Below, one piece after another: positions 1-8,831 of a stretch of DNA of 64,000 nucleotides; position 1 is the stretch's first letter; each line of letters starts with the position of its first letter. Made by a program: the position numbers and the translations under genes. The stretch is from Oxalobacteraceae bacterium AB_14 (GTDB taxonomy: Bacteria > Pseudomonadota > Gammaproteobacteria > Burkholderiales > Burkholderiaceae_D). The notes below the pieces were generated by a model. That model saw nothing but the letters and a program-made list of their open reading frames with translations, was not told where the DNA came from and searched no databases. The stretch lies in assembly GCA_000381565.1 (NCBI GenBank), contig KB906726.1, positions 1-64,000 of the forward strand. Direction: 5' to 3'.

Positions 1-109
1 GTGCACTTTCATCAAACGTCCACACTTATCGACTGTAAATTTTTAAAGAACTTCAATTCGGCACTGCTTGCAACCGCTGACAAAGCGTTGTGTTTGTCAG
101 TTGCGAAGA
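1..109 (-). other. 16S rRNA operon leader, partial
   Basis: Read on the minus strand, this segment holds a boxA-like GTTCTTTAAAAATT (positions 51-38) followed by CGATAAGTGTGGACG, the arrangement found just upstream of 16S rRNA genes in betaproteobacteria. The mature 16S gene itself would lie outside the window to the left. The segment contains no convincing coding sequence. The identification rests on the boxA-like block and on the strong promoters immediately upstream; the structural RNA is not visible. Confidence 0.6.
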
Positions 110-115
110 AGGAAG

Positions 116-144
116 ATTATGAGGCGTTTTCAGCATTTCGTCAA
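116..144 (-). promoter_or_regulatory. rRNA operon promoter, proximal
   Basis: On the minus strand TTGACG (144-139) and CATAAT (121-116) are separated by exactly 17 bases. Transcription would start near position 109 and run leftward through the boxA-like leader. This is the closer of two tandem sigma70-type promoters. Confidence 0.6.
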
Positions 145-200
145 CCTTCTTTTTTCCCGCTCTTCACTGCATTTGCATGCTGCGTTTTGCGGGGAGGCGA

Positions 201-229
201 ACTATAGCAAAGGGCACCCGCGCTGGCAA
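201..229 (-). promoter_or_regulatory. rRNA operon promoter, distal
   Basis: On the minus strand TTGCCA (229-224) and TATAGT (206-201) are 17 bases apart, upstream of and in tandem with the promoter at 144-116. Tandem promoters are usual for rRNA operons. The promoter diverges from the radical SAM gene starting at 267. Confidence 0.5.
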
Positions 230-266
230 GGGTAAAATAGCGGTTTCACCGAAACATAAGTACGTC

Positions 267-1739
267 ATGTCCATTCTGCTCACCACCCTCAACGCCCGCT
301 ACACCCACGCCTCGCTGGGACTGCGCTATCTATTAGCGAACATGGGGGCGCTGCAGGAGCAGACCCGCTTGCAGGAATTCGTCGTCGGCGCGAAGACCAC
401 CGAGATCGTCGAACGCATCCTGGCGCATGCGCCGCAGATCGTCGGTTTCGGCATCTATATATGGAACGTCGAGGAATCCACCAAAGTCGTCGCCATGCTC
501 AAGCGCGTGGCGCCGCATGTGGTGGTGGTCTTGGGCGGGCCGGAAGTGTCCTACGAGTCGAACGAGCAGGAGATAGTCAAGCTGGCCGATTACCTGATTA
601 CCGGCTGGGGCGACGTCACCTTCCCCAAGCTGTGCGGCGAGATCCTTCACGGCCCCAAGCCGCTGATGAAGATCCACGCCGGCGTGCAACCGCCGATGGC
701 CGAGATCAAGCTGCCCTACTCGCTCTACACCGACGACGACATCAAGAACCGCACCATCTATGTGGAAGCCTCGCGCGGCTGCCCGTTCAAATGCGAATTC
801 TGCCTGTCTGCACTGGACAAGACGGCATGGCCGTTCGCCCTTGATCACTTCCTGGCCGAGATGGAGTCGCTGCACGCGCGCGGCGCGCGGCTGTTCAAGT
901 TCGTCGACCGCACCTTCAACCTGAATATCAAGACCAGCCTGAAGATCATGCAGTTCTTCCTCGATAAGCTGGAAGCGAACCCGGACGACCCGGTCTACGC
1001 CCACTTCGAACTGGTGCCCGACCATCTGCCGGACGCATTGAAAGAGGGCATCAGCAAATTCCCGCACGGCGCGCTGCAATTCGAGATCGGCATCCAGAGC
1101 TTCAACCCTGCGGTGCAGACGCTGGTCAGCCGCAAGCAGGACAACCAGAAAGCCGCCGACAACATCCGCTGGCTGACCGACCATTCCAACGCCCACATGC
1201 ACGTGGACCTGATCGCCGGCCTGCCCGGCGAAACGGTGGAGAGCTTCGCAACAGGCTTCAACAAGCTGTGGGCCTTGAATCCGCACGAGATCCAGTTCGG
1301 CATCCTCAAGCGCCTGCGCGGCACGCCCATCATCCGCCACACGCAGGAATTCGGCCTGGTGTTCGAACCGTACGCGCCGTACACCATCCTGGCCAACCGC
1401 GACATCGACTTCCCGACCATGCAACGGCTGGTGCGCTTCGCCCGCTACTGGGATCTGGTGGCCAACTCCGGCCGCTTCGGCCACACGCTGCCGGTGCTGC
1501 TGGGGGAAGACGCCTTCGGCCGTTTCATGGCGTTTGCCGACTGGTTGTACGCCAATACCGACGCCACCCACCGCATCGCGCTGGAGCGCCTGGTGGCGAT
1601 GGTGTGCAAATACCTGCAAAACCAGGGCATGGACAAGGACGCCGCCGAAGCGCTGCTGGCCAGCGATTATGCGGGCGCCAAGCCGAAACCGGTCGAGACG
1701 CCGGCGCCCAAGCGGCAGGCCCGCAGGCTGGCCGCCTGA
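267..1739 (+). CDS. B12-binding-domain radical SAM protein
   Basis: This 490-residue protein has an N-terminal cobalamin-binding-like Rossmann domain (roughly residues 1-140, with ILLTTLNARYTHASLG at the start and a VVLGGPEVS block) followed by a radical SAM barrel. The 4Fe-4S site is visible as CPFKCEFC (CxxxCxxC), and a conserved HMHVDLIAGLPGE block follows. The C-terminus matches the DUF4080 type of this family. The ATG at 267 was chosen because the protein family begins at this motif; an upstream in-frame extension would run through the rRNA promoter region. Its substrate is unknown; relatives act as methyltransferases or modification enzymes. It stands alone, divergent from the rRNA operon. 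Confidence 0.88.
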   Translation: MSILLTTLNARYTHASLGLRYLLANMGALQEQTRLQEFVVGAKTTEIVERILAHAPQIVGFGIYIWNVEESTKVVAMLKRVAPHVVVVLGGPEVSYESNEQEIVKLADYLITGWGDVTFPKLCGEILHGPKPLMKIHAGVQPPMAEIKLPYSLYTDDDIKNRTIYVEASRGCPFKCEFCLSALDKTAWPFALDHFLAEMESLHARGARLFKFVDRTFNLNIKTSLKIMQFFLDKLEANPDDPVYAHFELVPDHLPDALKEGISKFPHGALQFEIGIQSFNPAVQTLVSRKQDNQKAADNIRWLTDHSNAHMHVDLIAGLPGETVESFATGFNKLWALNPHEIQFGILKRLRGTPIIRHTQEFGLVFEPYAPYTILANRDIDFPTMQRLVRFARYWDLVANSGRFGHTLPVLLGEDAFGRFMAFADWLYANTDATHRIALERLVAMVCKYLQNQGMDKDAAEALLASDYAGAKPKPVETPAPKRQARRLAA

Positions 1740-1807
1740 GCGGAACGGCCCACCCCGCTGCACATCCATTGGTAGCCGCCGGGGCGAAACTCCCTTAAAC
1801 TGACGAA

Positions 1808-2935
1808 ATGCCTATTGCCAAAGAGCCCACACTCACTCTCAATCCCGGTGCCGCCAAGGGGCCTTCGGTCGCCGCAGGCGGCACCTGGCAAGTGCACGCG
1901 CTGGCGCAGGGCCGCACCATGGCCACCATCACGGCGCTGATCAAGACCCTCAAGGCCGACAACCTCAAATGGGATTTGACGGCGATCGACAGCATGGACC
2001 ACATCGGCGCCCAGCTGCTGTGGAACGCCTGGGGCAAGACCCGCCCCTCCGATCTGCAACTGGCCCCCGGCCAGGAAGAATTCTTCCGCCGGCTCGAAAC
2101 CACCGGCAAGCTCGAACTGCCGCGCCCCCGCGCGCAACGCCTGACGTGGGTGATGAAACTCGGCTTCGCGATGCTGCTGTTCTTCGAGCACCTGATCGCG
2201 CTGACCGCGCTGATCGGCCAGGTGATGCAAGAGTTCTGGCGCTTCCTGCGTGCGCCCATGCGCGGACCGTGGAAGGAAATCTCCGCCAATATTTTCCATG
2301 CCGGCTTCCAGGCGCTGGGCATCACGGCGCTGGTCGGCTTCCTGATCGGCGTGGTGTTCTCCTATCTGTCGGCGCAACAGCTGCGCAACTTCGGCGGCGA
2401 CATCTTCCTGGTCAACCTGCTCGGCATGAGCATCATCCGCGAACTGGGCCCGCTGCTGGCGGCGATCCTGGTGGCCGGCCGCTCCGGCTCCTCCATCACC
2501 GCGCAACTGGGCGTGATGCGCGTGACCGAGGAACTCGACGCCATGCTGGTGATGGGCATCTCGCACGGCTTCCGGCTGATCATGCCGAAGGTGCTGGCCC
2601 TGGCGATCGCCATGCCGCTGCTGGTGATCTGGACCGACACCATCGCGCTGTTGGGCGGCATGGTGTCGGCCAAGGTCGAGCTGAACCTGTCGCCGCAGTA
2701 CTTCATCCTCAAGCTGCCGGACGCGGTGCCGCTGGCGAACTACATGATAGGCCTGGGCAAGGGCGTGGTGTTCGGCATCCTGATCGCGCTGGTGTCCTGC
2801 CACTTCGGCCTGCGCATCAAGCCGAACACGGAAAGCCTGGGACGCGGCACCACCACCTCCGTGGTCACGGCGATCACCGCGGTGATCCTGGCCGACGCCG
2901 TGTTCGCGATCGTCTTCAGCGGCGTGGGGTTCTGA
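1808..2935 (+). CDS. MlaE/YrbE-family ABC permease with STAS domain
   Basis: This 375-residue inner-membrane permease belongs to an MCE-type lipid importer or exporter. Residues 1-100 form a STAS-like domain (LKWDLTAIDSMDHIGAQLLW), and the remainder is the MlaE permease fold with several hydrophobic segments and the conserved block IIRELGPLLAAILVAGRSG, where Glu and Arg/Gly positions are typical of the family. The STAS fusion is common in betaproteobacteria. The stop codon overlaps the ATG of the ATPase gene by one base (TGATG), so the genes are translationally coupled. Gene order permease, ATPase, MCE protein, lipoprotein matches known MCE operons that move phospholipids between inner and outer membranes. 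Confidence 0.9.
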   Translation: MPIAKEPTLTLNPGAAKGPSVAAGGTWQVHALAQGRTMATITALIKTLKADNLKWDLTAIDSMDHIGAQLLWNAWGKTRPSDLQLAPGQEEFFRRLETTGKLELPRPRAQRLTWVMKLGFAMLLFFEHLIALTALIGQVMQEFWRFLRAPMRGPWKEISANIFHAGFQALGITALVGFLIGVVFSYLSAQQLRNFGGDIFLVNLLGMSIIRELGPLLAAILVAGRSGSSITAQLGVMRVTEELDAMLVMGISHGFRLIMPKVLALAIAMPLLVIWTDTIALLGGMVSAKVELNLSPQYFILKLPDAVPLANYMIGLGKGVVFGILIALVSCHFGLRIKPNTESLGRGTTTSVVTAITAVILADAVFAIVFSGVGF

Positions 2936-3792
2936 TGGTCAGCCACGCACTGGTTCCCGAAAAAGCCTGCGGCCCCGGCACCGGCGAGCTGACGCTGGAC
3001 GGCAGCGTTCCCATCGTCGAGATCACCGGACTGTGGACCAAGTACGGCCGCACCGTGGTCCACCAGGATTTGAACCTGGAGATCGAACAGGGCGAGATCC
3101 TGTCCATCGTCGGCGGCTCCGGCACCGGCAAGACCACGCTGCTGCGCCAGATGCTCGGCCTGGAAAAGCCGGCGCGCGGCTGCGTGCGCGTGTTCGGCGA
3201 GGACATCAGCGAAATCGATTCCGGGCAGCTGCAGCAGCTGCGCAACCACTGGGGCATGCTGTTCCAGCAGGGCGCGCTGTATTCGGCGCTGACGGTGTTC
3301 GACAACATCGCCCAGCCGATGCGCGAGCTGCACACGCTGCCCGAGGACCTGATCCTCGACGCCGTGCTGCTGAAGATGAACATGGTGGGCCTGGGCCCCG
3401 AACACGCGAACAAGATGCCGTCCGACCTGTCCGGCGGCATGGTCAAGCGCGTGGCGCTGGCGCGCGCGCTGGCGCTCGAACCCAAGCTGCTGTTCCTCGA
3501 CGAGCCGACCGCCGGCCTCGATCCCGACCTGTCCGAAGCCTTCGTCTCGCTGATCAAATCGCTGCACCGCGAACTGGGGCTGACAGTGGTGATGGTCACC
3601 CACGATCTCGATACGCTGTTCGCGCTGTCGACCCGCATCGCCGTGCTGGCCGAAAAACACGTGATCGCTCTGGGGCCGCTGAAAGAGGTGCTGACAGTCG
3701 ACCACCCCTTCATCAAGGAGTTCTTCCTCGGTGACCGCGGCCGCCGCGCGCTGGAAGCGCTGGACGAAAAAACCAATACGGAGTCCCATTGA
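2935..3792 (+). CDS. MlaF-family ABC transporter ATPase
   Basis: The 285-residue ATP-binding subunit drives the MCE transporter. Walker A is GGSGTGKTTL near residues 60-69, the ABC signature is LSGGM, Walker B runs into LFLDEPTAGLDP, and the H-loop histidine is in VMVTHDLD. The start at 2935 is the ATG overlapping the permease stop; the reading frame is open further upstream, but that extension is only the shadow of the permease gene. The stop again overlaps the next ATG by one base. It should act on the cytoplasmic face with the preceding permease. Confidence 0.92.
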   Translation: MVSHALVPEKACGPGTGELTLDGSVPIVEITGLWTKYGRTVVHQDLNLEIEQGEILSIVGGSGTGKTTLLRQMLGLEKPARGCVRVFGEDISEIDSGQLQQLRNHWGMLFQQGALYSALTVFDNIAQPMRELHTLPEDLILDAVLLKMNMVGLGPEHANKMPSDLSGGMVKRVALARALALEPKLLFLDEPTAGLDPDLSEAFVSLIKSLHRELGLTVVMVTHDLDTLFALSTRIAVLAEKHVIALGPLKEVLTVDHPFIKEFFLGDRGRRALEALDEKTNTESH

Positions 3793-4730
3793 TGGAAAAC
3801 AGATCCCACGCACTCACCACCGGCTTCTTCACGATCACGCTGCTGATCGCGGCCATCCTGTTCGGCCTGTGGTTCAACCGCGACCGCGTCGAACGCGCGC
3901 CCTACGTCATCGCCACCGCGCAATCGGTGCCGGGCCTGAACCCTCAGGCGCCGGTGCGCTACCGCGGCCTCGAGGTGGGCAAGGTCGCCAGCATCGCCTT
4001 CGATCCCAAGATGGCCGGGCAGATCCTGGTCACCCTCAACATCAACACCGACGCGCCGATCACCAGGACCACCTTCGCCACGCTGGGCTACCAGGGCGTG
4101 ACCGGCATCGCCTTCATCCAGCTCGACGACGACAAGGTCGGCTCCCCCCCGCTGGCCACCAGCAGCGGCGAGCCGGCCCGCATACCGCTGCGCGCCGGCT
4201 TCTTCGACCAGCTGGAAAAGCGCGGCAAGGAAATCCTGACCCAGTCCGAAGAAGTCACGCGCAAACTCAATAATCTGCTCAGCCCTGAAAACCAGAAGAC
4301 CATCCTCGGCGCCTTCTCCGACGTCAGCGCCACCGCCAACGCCTACCGCGAACTGCCGGCCAGGCTGGAGCCGACCATCGCCAGGCTGCCGGCGCTGACC
4401 GAACAGACGCAGCGCACGCTGAACTCCTTCAACACGCTGGCCAACGATTCCGACCGCCTGGTCAAAACCCTGCAGGCGCCGGACGGCCCGATCGCCCGCA
4501 TCGCCGCCACCGCCGAGCGCATCGGCGGCTCGGTCGAGGCGGTGGCCGGCGGCATAGAACTCGACACGCTGCCGCAAGTGGACGCGCTGTCCGACGACAC
4601 CAAGGCCTCGATGCGCGCGCTGCGCAAGACCCTGAACAAGATCAACGACCGTCCGCAAAGCCTGATCTTCGGTTCGCCCGGCACGCCGCCTGGCCCAGGC
4701 GAAGAAGGCTTTACCGCCTCGTCCAAATAA
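3792..4730 (+). CDS. MCE-family (MlaD-like) substrate-binding protein
   Basis: This 312-residue protein has one N-terminal membrane anchor (about residues 8-26, TTGFFTITLLIAAILFGLWF) followed by a single MCE domain (VRYRGLEVGKVASIAFDP) and a long helical C-terminal region with repeated leucines and alanines. MCE domains form hexameric rings that guide lipids across the periplasm. It is coupled to the ATPase gene by a TGATG overlap; a TTG three bases earlier is less likely as a start. The C-terminal 50 residues are proline- and glycine-rich and probably disordered. Confidence 0.9.
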   Translation: MENRSHALTTGFFTITLLIAAILFGLWFNRDRVERAPYVIATAQSVPGLNPQAPVRYRGLEVGKVASIAFDPKMAGQILVTLNINTDAPITRTTFATLGYQGVTGIAFIQLDDDKVGSPPLATSSGEPARIPLRAGFFDQLEKRGKEILTQSEEVTRKLNNLLSPENQKTILGAFSDVSATANAYRELPARLEPTIARLPALTEQTQRTLNSFNTLANDSDRLVKTLQAPDGPIARIAATAERIGGSVEAVAGGIELDTLPQVDALSDDTKASMRALRKTLNKINDRPQSLIFGSPGTPPGPGEEGFTASSK

Positions 4731-4741
4731 GGATCACTGAG

Positions 4742-5356
4742 ATGACCACCGCCATCCGCAATGCCATCCGCAACGCCATCCTGACTGCCGCCGTCGGCCT
4801 GCTGCTGGGCGCCTGCGCCAGCAAGGGCCAGCCGACCGCGCAATACGATTTCGGTCCGCTGCCGCAGGCGCAGGCGCAAGCGCCGGCCGCCATCGGCGCC
4901 GTCATCGTGGCCGACGTCGTCGGCCCCGCCGCGCTGGACACGGAACGCATGCAATACCGCCTGCTGTACGCGGACGCGCGCCAGTCGCGCCCCTACGCCT
5001 ACAACCAGTGGACCGCCACGCCGTTCCAGCTGATGACCCAGCGCATCAAGGCGCGCATCGCGCAGGCCGGCGTCAAGGTGCTGTCGACCACCGACGCCGC
5101 CGCCAGTCCCACCGTGCTGCGCATGGAGGTCAACGACTTCGCGCAGAACTTCGCCAGCGCCACCAGCAGCGCCGGCATCATCAGCCTGCGCGCCTCGGTG
5201 TTCCGCAATCACAAGCTGGTCGACCAGAAGACCTTCAGCCGCAGCAGCCCGGCCCCGAGCCCGGACGCCGCCGGCGGCGCCCAGGCGCTGGCCGCCGCCA
5301 CCGACGCCGTCACCGCCGACGTGCTGGCATGGCTGACGGCGCTGCCGTCGCAGTAG
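4742..5356 (+). CDS. PqiC/ABC-transport auxiliary lipoprotein
   Basis: This 204-residue protein begins with a signal peptide ending in the lipobox LLGAC (cysteine near residue 22), so it should be a lipoprotein. The rest matches the ABC-type transport auxiliary lipoprotein family (PqiC/LptE-like alpha-beta fold) that partners MCE proteins at the outer membrane; the block YAYNQWTATPFQLMTQRI is characteristic. It lies 11 bases after the MCE gene and is the fourth member of the same operon. It probably docks the MCE tunnel to the outer membrane. Confidence 0.85.
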   Translation: MTTAIRNAIRNAILTAAVGLLLGACASKGQPTAQYDFGPLPQAQAQAPAAIGAVIVADVVGPAALDTERMQYRLLYADARQSRPYAYNQWTATPFQLMTQRIKARIAQAGVKVLSTTDAAASPTVLRMEVNDFAQNFASATSSAGIISLRASVFRNHKLVDQKTFSRSSPAPSPDAAGGAQALAAATDAVTADVLAWLTALPSQ

Positions 5357-5358
5357 GC

Positions 5359-6492
5359 ATGACGGAGACCACCACCTTCACGCCGGCCAGCAAGCCGTCG
5401 CCGTTCACGCGGGCGGCGCTGTTGGCCTACGTGCTGCTGATCGTCTACGCCAGCTGGTTCCCGTTCTCGGGCTGGCACAACCAGGGATTGTCGCCGCTGA
5501 TCTTCCTGGAACACAACAGCATGCCGCGCTACTGGACCAAGTTCGACGCCATCACCAACGTGGTCGGCTATATGCCGCTGGGAACGCTGATCGTCTACGC
5601 GCTATACCCGCGCTTCAAGGGCGCCGCGGCCTGGCTGATGGCGGCCGCGGGCGGCGTGCTGGTCTCGGGCCTGATGGAGGGCGTGCAGACCTACCTGCCC
5701 AGCCGCGTGTCCTCCAACCTGGACTTCTACACCAACGCCGCCGGCTGCGCGCTGGGCGCCGTGGTCGGCGTGCTGACGGTGCGCCGCCTGCTCGACCGCA
5801 GCCAGTTGCAGCGCCTGCGCCAGGCCTGGTTCGCGCCGCACGCCAGCCAGGGCCTGGTGCTGCTGGCGTTGTGGCCGCTGGCGCAGATGTATCCGCAAAG
5901 CTTTCTGTTCGGCCTGGGCCAGCTGCTGCCGATCTTTTCGGAATGGCTGTCGCAGCTGCTCGACACCGAGATCGACCTGGCCAGCTATGTGCGGCCGGAC
6001 GCCATCCTGACGGTGGAGCAATACTGGCTATCCGAAACCATCATCACCGCCTGCGGCATGGTGGGCGCGGCGCTGACGCTGCTGTGCCTGCTGCGCAAGC
6101 CGGCCCCGCGCGGCCTGCTGGTGGCCGGCATGATAGGCGCCGCCATCGTCGTCAAGGCGCTGGCGACGGCGCTGCTGTTCTCGCCGGAAAACGCCTTCGT
6201 CTGGGTCACGCCGGGCGCCGAGGGCGGTTTTTTGATCGGCGCCATCATGCTGGCCGGCCTGGCGTTCGCGCCGCATGTGGCGCAGCGGCGGCTGGCGGTG
6301 ACGACGCTGTTGCTGAGCCTGGTGATCGTCAACACCACGCCGGCCAACCCGTATTTCGTCGCCACCTTGCAGACCTGGGTGCAGGGCAAGTTCCTCAACT
6401 TCAACGGCGCGGCGCAGTTCCTGACCCTGCTGTGGCCCTTCTTCGCGGTCTGGTTCCTGTGGCTGCCTTCGCATAAGCTGAATAAGCCCTGA
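5359..6492 (+). CDS. VanZ-family membrane protein
   Basis: This 377-residue polytopic membrane protein starts with the VanZ domain (YASWFPFSGW near residue 30, then a DAITNVVGYMPLG block and a GLMEGVQTYLPSR motif), followed by a second half with at least five more hydrophobic helices. VanZ homologues occur in many bacteria without vancomycin-resistance genes and their role there is unknown. The ATG at 5359 is two bases after the lipoprotein stop, so it probably belongs to the same transcript, although nothing ties it functionally to lipid transport. Confidence 0.82.
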   Translation: MTETTTFTPASKPSPFTRAALLAYVLLIVYASWFPFSGWHNQGLSPLIFLEHNSMPRYWTKFDAITNVVGYMPLGTLIVYALYPRFKGAAAWLMAAAGGVLVSGLMEGVQTYLPSRVSSNLDFYTNAAGCALGAVVGVLTVRRLLDRSQLQRLRQAWFAPHASQGLVLLALWPLAQMYPQSFLFGLGQLLPIFSEWLSQLLDTEIDLASYVRPDAILTVEQYWLSETIITACGMVGAALTLLCLLRKPAPRGLLVAGMIGAAIVVKALATALLFSPENAFVWVTPGAEGGFLIGAIMLAGLAFAPHVAQRRLAVTTLLLSLVIVNTTPANPYFVATLQTWVQGKFLNFNGAAQFLTLLWPFFAVWFLWLPSHKLNKP

Positions 6493-6543
6493 CTAAGGGT
6501 TAGCGGGTATCATAGCGGCTACCCACACCCCCGAGAAACATCG

Positions 6544-6861
6544 ATGAGCGACACTCCTTATTTCAAACACCACGTCTTCTTCTGCATGAACAAGCGTGAC
6601 GACGGCCGCAACAGCTGCGGCGACCACGGCGCGGAAGCCGCGCAAAAACACGCCAAGAAGCGCTGCAAGGAACTCAACATCAACGGCCAGGGCCAGGTCC
6701 GCATCAACCAGGCGGGCTGCCTGGACCGTTGCGAAGAAGGCCCGGTGCTGGTGGTCTATCCCGAAGGCACCTGGTACACCTACGTCGACACCAGCGACAT
6801 CGATGAAATCATCGACACCCACCTGGTGCAGGGCAAGCTTGTCGACCGTCTTAAAATCTGA
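6544..6861 (+). CDS. thioredoxin-like 2Fe-2S ferredoxin
   Basis: This 105-residue protein has the pattern of stand-alone thioredoxin-fold [2Fe-2S] ferredoxins: Cys14, Cys25, Cys59 and Cys63 are the expected cluster ligands (FFCMNKRDDGRNSC and QAGCLDRCEEGP), with an additional Cys41. Such proteins transfer electrons in the cytoplasm and are close to the NuoE C-terminal half. The gene has its own short upstream region and is followed 17 bases later by a hydrolase gene, a pairing common in this bacterial family. Confidence 0.88.
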   Translation: MSDTPYFKHHVFFCMNKRDDGRNSCGDHGAEAAQKHAKKRCKELNINGQGQVRINQAGCLDRCEEGPVLVVYPEGTWYTYVDTSDIDEIIDTHLVQGKLVDRLKI

Positions 6862-6878
6862 ACGCATTTCTACAGCTC

Positions 6879-7544
6879 ATGAACAAGAACGAAAAATTCA
6901 CCCTGGCCGGCGGCGCCGGCCAAATGGAAGGCGTCCTCGACTACCCGAAGGACGCGCCGCGCGGCGTCGCGCTGGTGGCCCATCCGCATCCGCTGTACGG
7001 CGGCACCATGGACAACAAGGTGGCCGTCACACTGGCGCGCACCTTCGTCAACCTGGGCTACGTGGTGGCGCGCATCAACTTCCGCGGCGTCGGCGCCTCG
7101 GAAGGCGTGCATGACCACGGCCTCGGCGAAACCGACGACATGGCCGCGCTGCACGCGTGGATGACGGCCAAATATCCGGGCCTGCCGGTGGCGCTGGCGG
7201 GCTTCTCGTTCGGCACCTTCGTGCAGTCGCAGCTGGCGCCGCGCCTGGCCGCCGCCGGCACGCCGGCCGAACGCCTGGTGCTGGTCGGCGCCGCCGCCAA
7301 GAAGTGGGACATGGCCGCGATCCCGGCCGACACCATCCTGATCCACGGCGAAAACGACGACACCATCCCGCTGATCGACGTGCTCGACTGGCTGCGCCCG
7401 CAGGACATACCGGTCATCGTGATCCCCGGCGCCGACCACTTCTTCCACCGCAAACTCCAGCACATCAAGAGCTGGGTGACGCAGCTGTGGCAGCGCGGCA
7501 GCGACGTTGCCGAGATGGAAACGGACGGCGCAAGCGCCGACTAA
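6879..7544 (+). CDS. alpha/beta hydrolase
   Basis: This 221-residue hydrolase has the HPHPLYGGTMDNKV oxyanion-hole region near residue 32, a nucleophile elbow GFSFG (the serine is the likely nucleophile), an aspartate in the ILIHGENDDTIPL block and a terminal histidine in PGADHFFHRKL, completing the triad. It belongs to the short COG2945-type family of predicted hydrolases. Substrate unknown. It follows the ferredoxin by 17 bases and may be cotranscribed. Confidence 0.85.
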   Translation: MNKNEKFTLAGGAGQMEGVLDYPKDAPRGVALVAHPHPLYGGTMDNKVAVTLARTFVNLGYVVARINFRGVGASEGVHDHGLGETDDMAALHAWMTAKYPGLPVALAGFSFGTFVQSQLAPRLAAAGTPAERLVLVGAAAKKWDMAAIPADTILIHGENDDTIPLIDVLDWLRPQDIPVIVIPGADHFFHRKLQHIKSWVTQLWQRGSDVAEMETDGASAD

Positions 7545-7592
7545 GGCCCTATAATCCCTACGCCTTTAACTTTTCACCGAATAAAGCACCCC

Positions 7593-8738
7593 ATGAAAAA
7601 AATTATCGCGGCCCTGGCCACCAGTGTCCTGTTGATGTCCGCCGCCGTCGCCCAAACCCTGCCGCCGCCGACCATCGCCGCCAAATCCTGGCTGCTGCTG
7701 GACGCCACCAGCGGCCAGATCATCGCCTCGCAAGACCCGAACGCCCGCATCGAACCGGCTTCGCTGACCAAGATCATGACGGCCTACGTCACCTTCGGCG
7801 CGCTGCGCGACAAGAAAATTGACCTGAAACAGATGGTCAACGTCTCCACCAAGGCGTGGAAGGTCGATGCCAGCAGCTCCAAGATGTTCATCGACCCGGC
7901 CACGCCGGTCAGCATCAACGACCTGCTGTACGGGCTGATGGTGCAGTCGGGCAACGACGCCGCCGTGGCGCTGGCCGAGGCGGTCGCCGGCGACGAGTCC
8001 GCCTTCGTGGTGATGATGAACACGGAAGCCCAGCGCATGGGCCTGACCAATACCCACTTCGCCAACCCGCACGGCCTGCCGAGCCCGGAAAACTACTCGA
8101 CCGCGCAAGACCTGTCGGTACTGGCCAAGCGCGTGATCCTGGACTTCCCGGAGTTCTACAAGATCGATTCGGTCAGGAGCTTCACCTACAACAAGATCAC
8201 CCAGCCCAACCGCAACCGCCTGCTGTGGCTGGATCCGACCGTCGACGGCATGAAGACCGGCCACACCGAAGCGGCCGGCTACTGCATGATCGCCTCGGCC
8301 CACCGTCCGAACGGCGCCAGCGAGCGCCGCCTGGTGGCGGTGGTGCTGGGCACCACGTCCGACCAGTCGCGCACGCAGGAAAGCCAGAAGCTGCTGAACT
8401 GGGGTTTCCAGAACTTCGACACGGTCAAGCTGTACTCCAAGGGCCAGGCCATCGCCACGCCGGAAATCTGGAAGGGTTCCAAGGGCGCGGTCAAGATCGG
8501 CTTCGCCAACGACGTGCTGGTGACGGTGCCGAAGGGCGTGGCCGCCAAGATGAAGCCGCTGCTGGAGCGCAAGGACCCGCTGGTCGCGCCGCTGGCCGAG
8601 AACAGCCGCGTCGGTTCGCTGAAGATGATGGTGGACGGCAAGCCGCTGCTGGAGTTGCCGGTGGTGGCGCTGGAAACCGTCAATCAAGCCTCGATCTTCG
8701 GCCGCGCCTGGGACTCGATCCGCCTCTGGCTGAAATAA
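7593..8738 (+). CDS. dacC: D-alanyl-D-alanine carboxypeptidase (PBP5/6 family)
   Basis: This 381-residue penicillin-binding protein trims the terminal D-alanine from peptidoglycan pentapeptides in the periplasm. A signal peptide is visible at residues 1-20 (cleavage near AVA-Q). The three active-site motifs are Ser57-Leu-Thr-Lys60 (SLTK), Ser119-Gly-Asn121 (SGN) and Lys221-Thr-Gly (KTG). The C-terminal PBP5-type beta domain follows, and the last residues (FGRAWDSIRLWLK) form an amphipathic helix suited to membrane anchoring. A -10-like TATAAT lies upstream at about 7550. The dac paralogue letter is a guess. Confidence 0.9.
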   Translation: MKKIIAALATSVLLMSAAVAQTLPPPTIAAKSWLLLDATSGQIIASQDPNARIEPASLTKIMTAYVTFGALRDKKIDLKQMVNVSTKAWKVDASSSKMFIDPATPVSINDLLYGLMVQSGNDAAVALAEAVAGDESAFVVMMNTEAQRMGLTNTHFANPHGLPSPENYSTAQDLSVLAKRVILDFPEFYKIDSVRSFTYNKITQPNRNRLLWLDPTVDGMKTGHTEAAGYCMIASAHRPNGASERRLVAVVLGTTSDQSRTQESQKLLNWGFQNFDTVKLYSKGQAIATPEIWKGSKGAVKIGFANDVLVTVPKGVAAKMKPLLERKDPLVAPLAENSRVGSLKMMVDGKPLLELPVVALETVNQASIFGRAWDSIRLWLK

Positions 8739-8746
8739 GCCCCGAA

Positions 8747-8772
8747 CGTCATTCCCGCGCAGGCGGGAATCC
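8747..8772. repeat. REP-like palindrome (copy 1)
   Basis: The segment CATTCCCGCGCAGGCGGGAAT is an imperfect hairpin-forming palindrome just after the carboxypeptidase stop. Near-identical copies stand at 8804-8823 and 27687-27712, always between genes. It may terminate transcription from both directions here, because the flanking genes converge. Confidence 0.75.
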
Positions 8773-8803
8773 ATGCTGAGGCGACTGAACACGCTGCCTA
8801 TGG

Positions 8804-8823
8804 GTTCCCGCTTGCGCGGGAAC
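8804..8823. repeat. REP-like palindrome (copy 2)
   Basis: The palindrome GTTCCCGCTTGCGCGGGAAC is related to the copy at 8747-8772 but with a different loop. The two copies are about 31 bases apart, filling the short gap between two convergent genes, the paired layout seen for REP elements. Confidence 0.7.
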
Positions 8824-8831
8824 GACGTTGC

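Noticed and set aside
1-207. Small open frame at the left edge
   Set aside because: It overlaps the rRNA leader and both leftward promoters and has no ribosome binding site.
333-1769. Long minus-strand frame opposite the radical SAM gene
   Set aside because: Antisense shadow with no recognisable motif; the sense protein has a complete iron-sulphur site.
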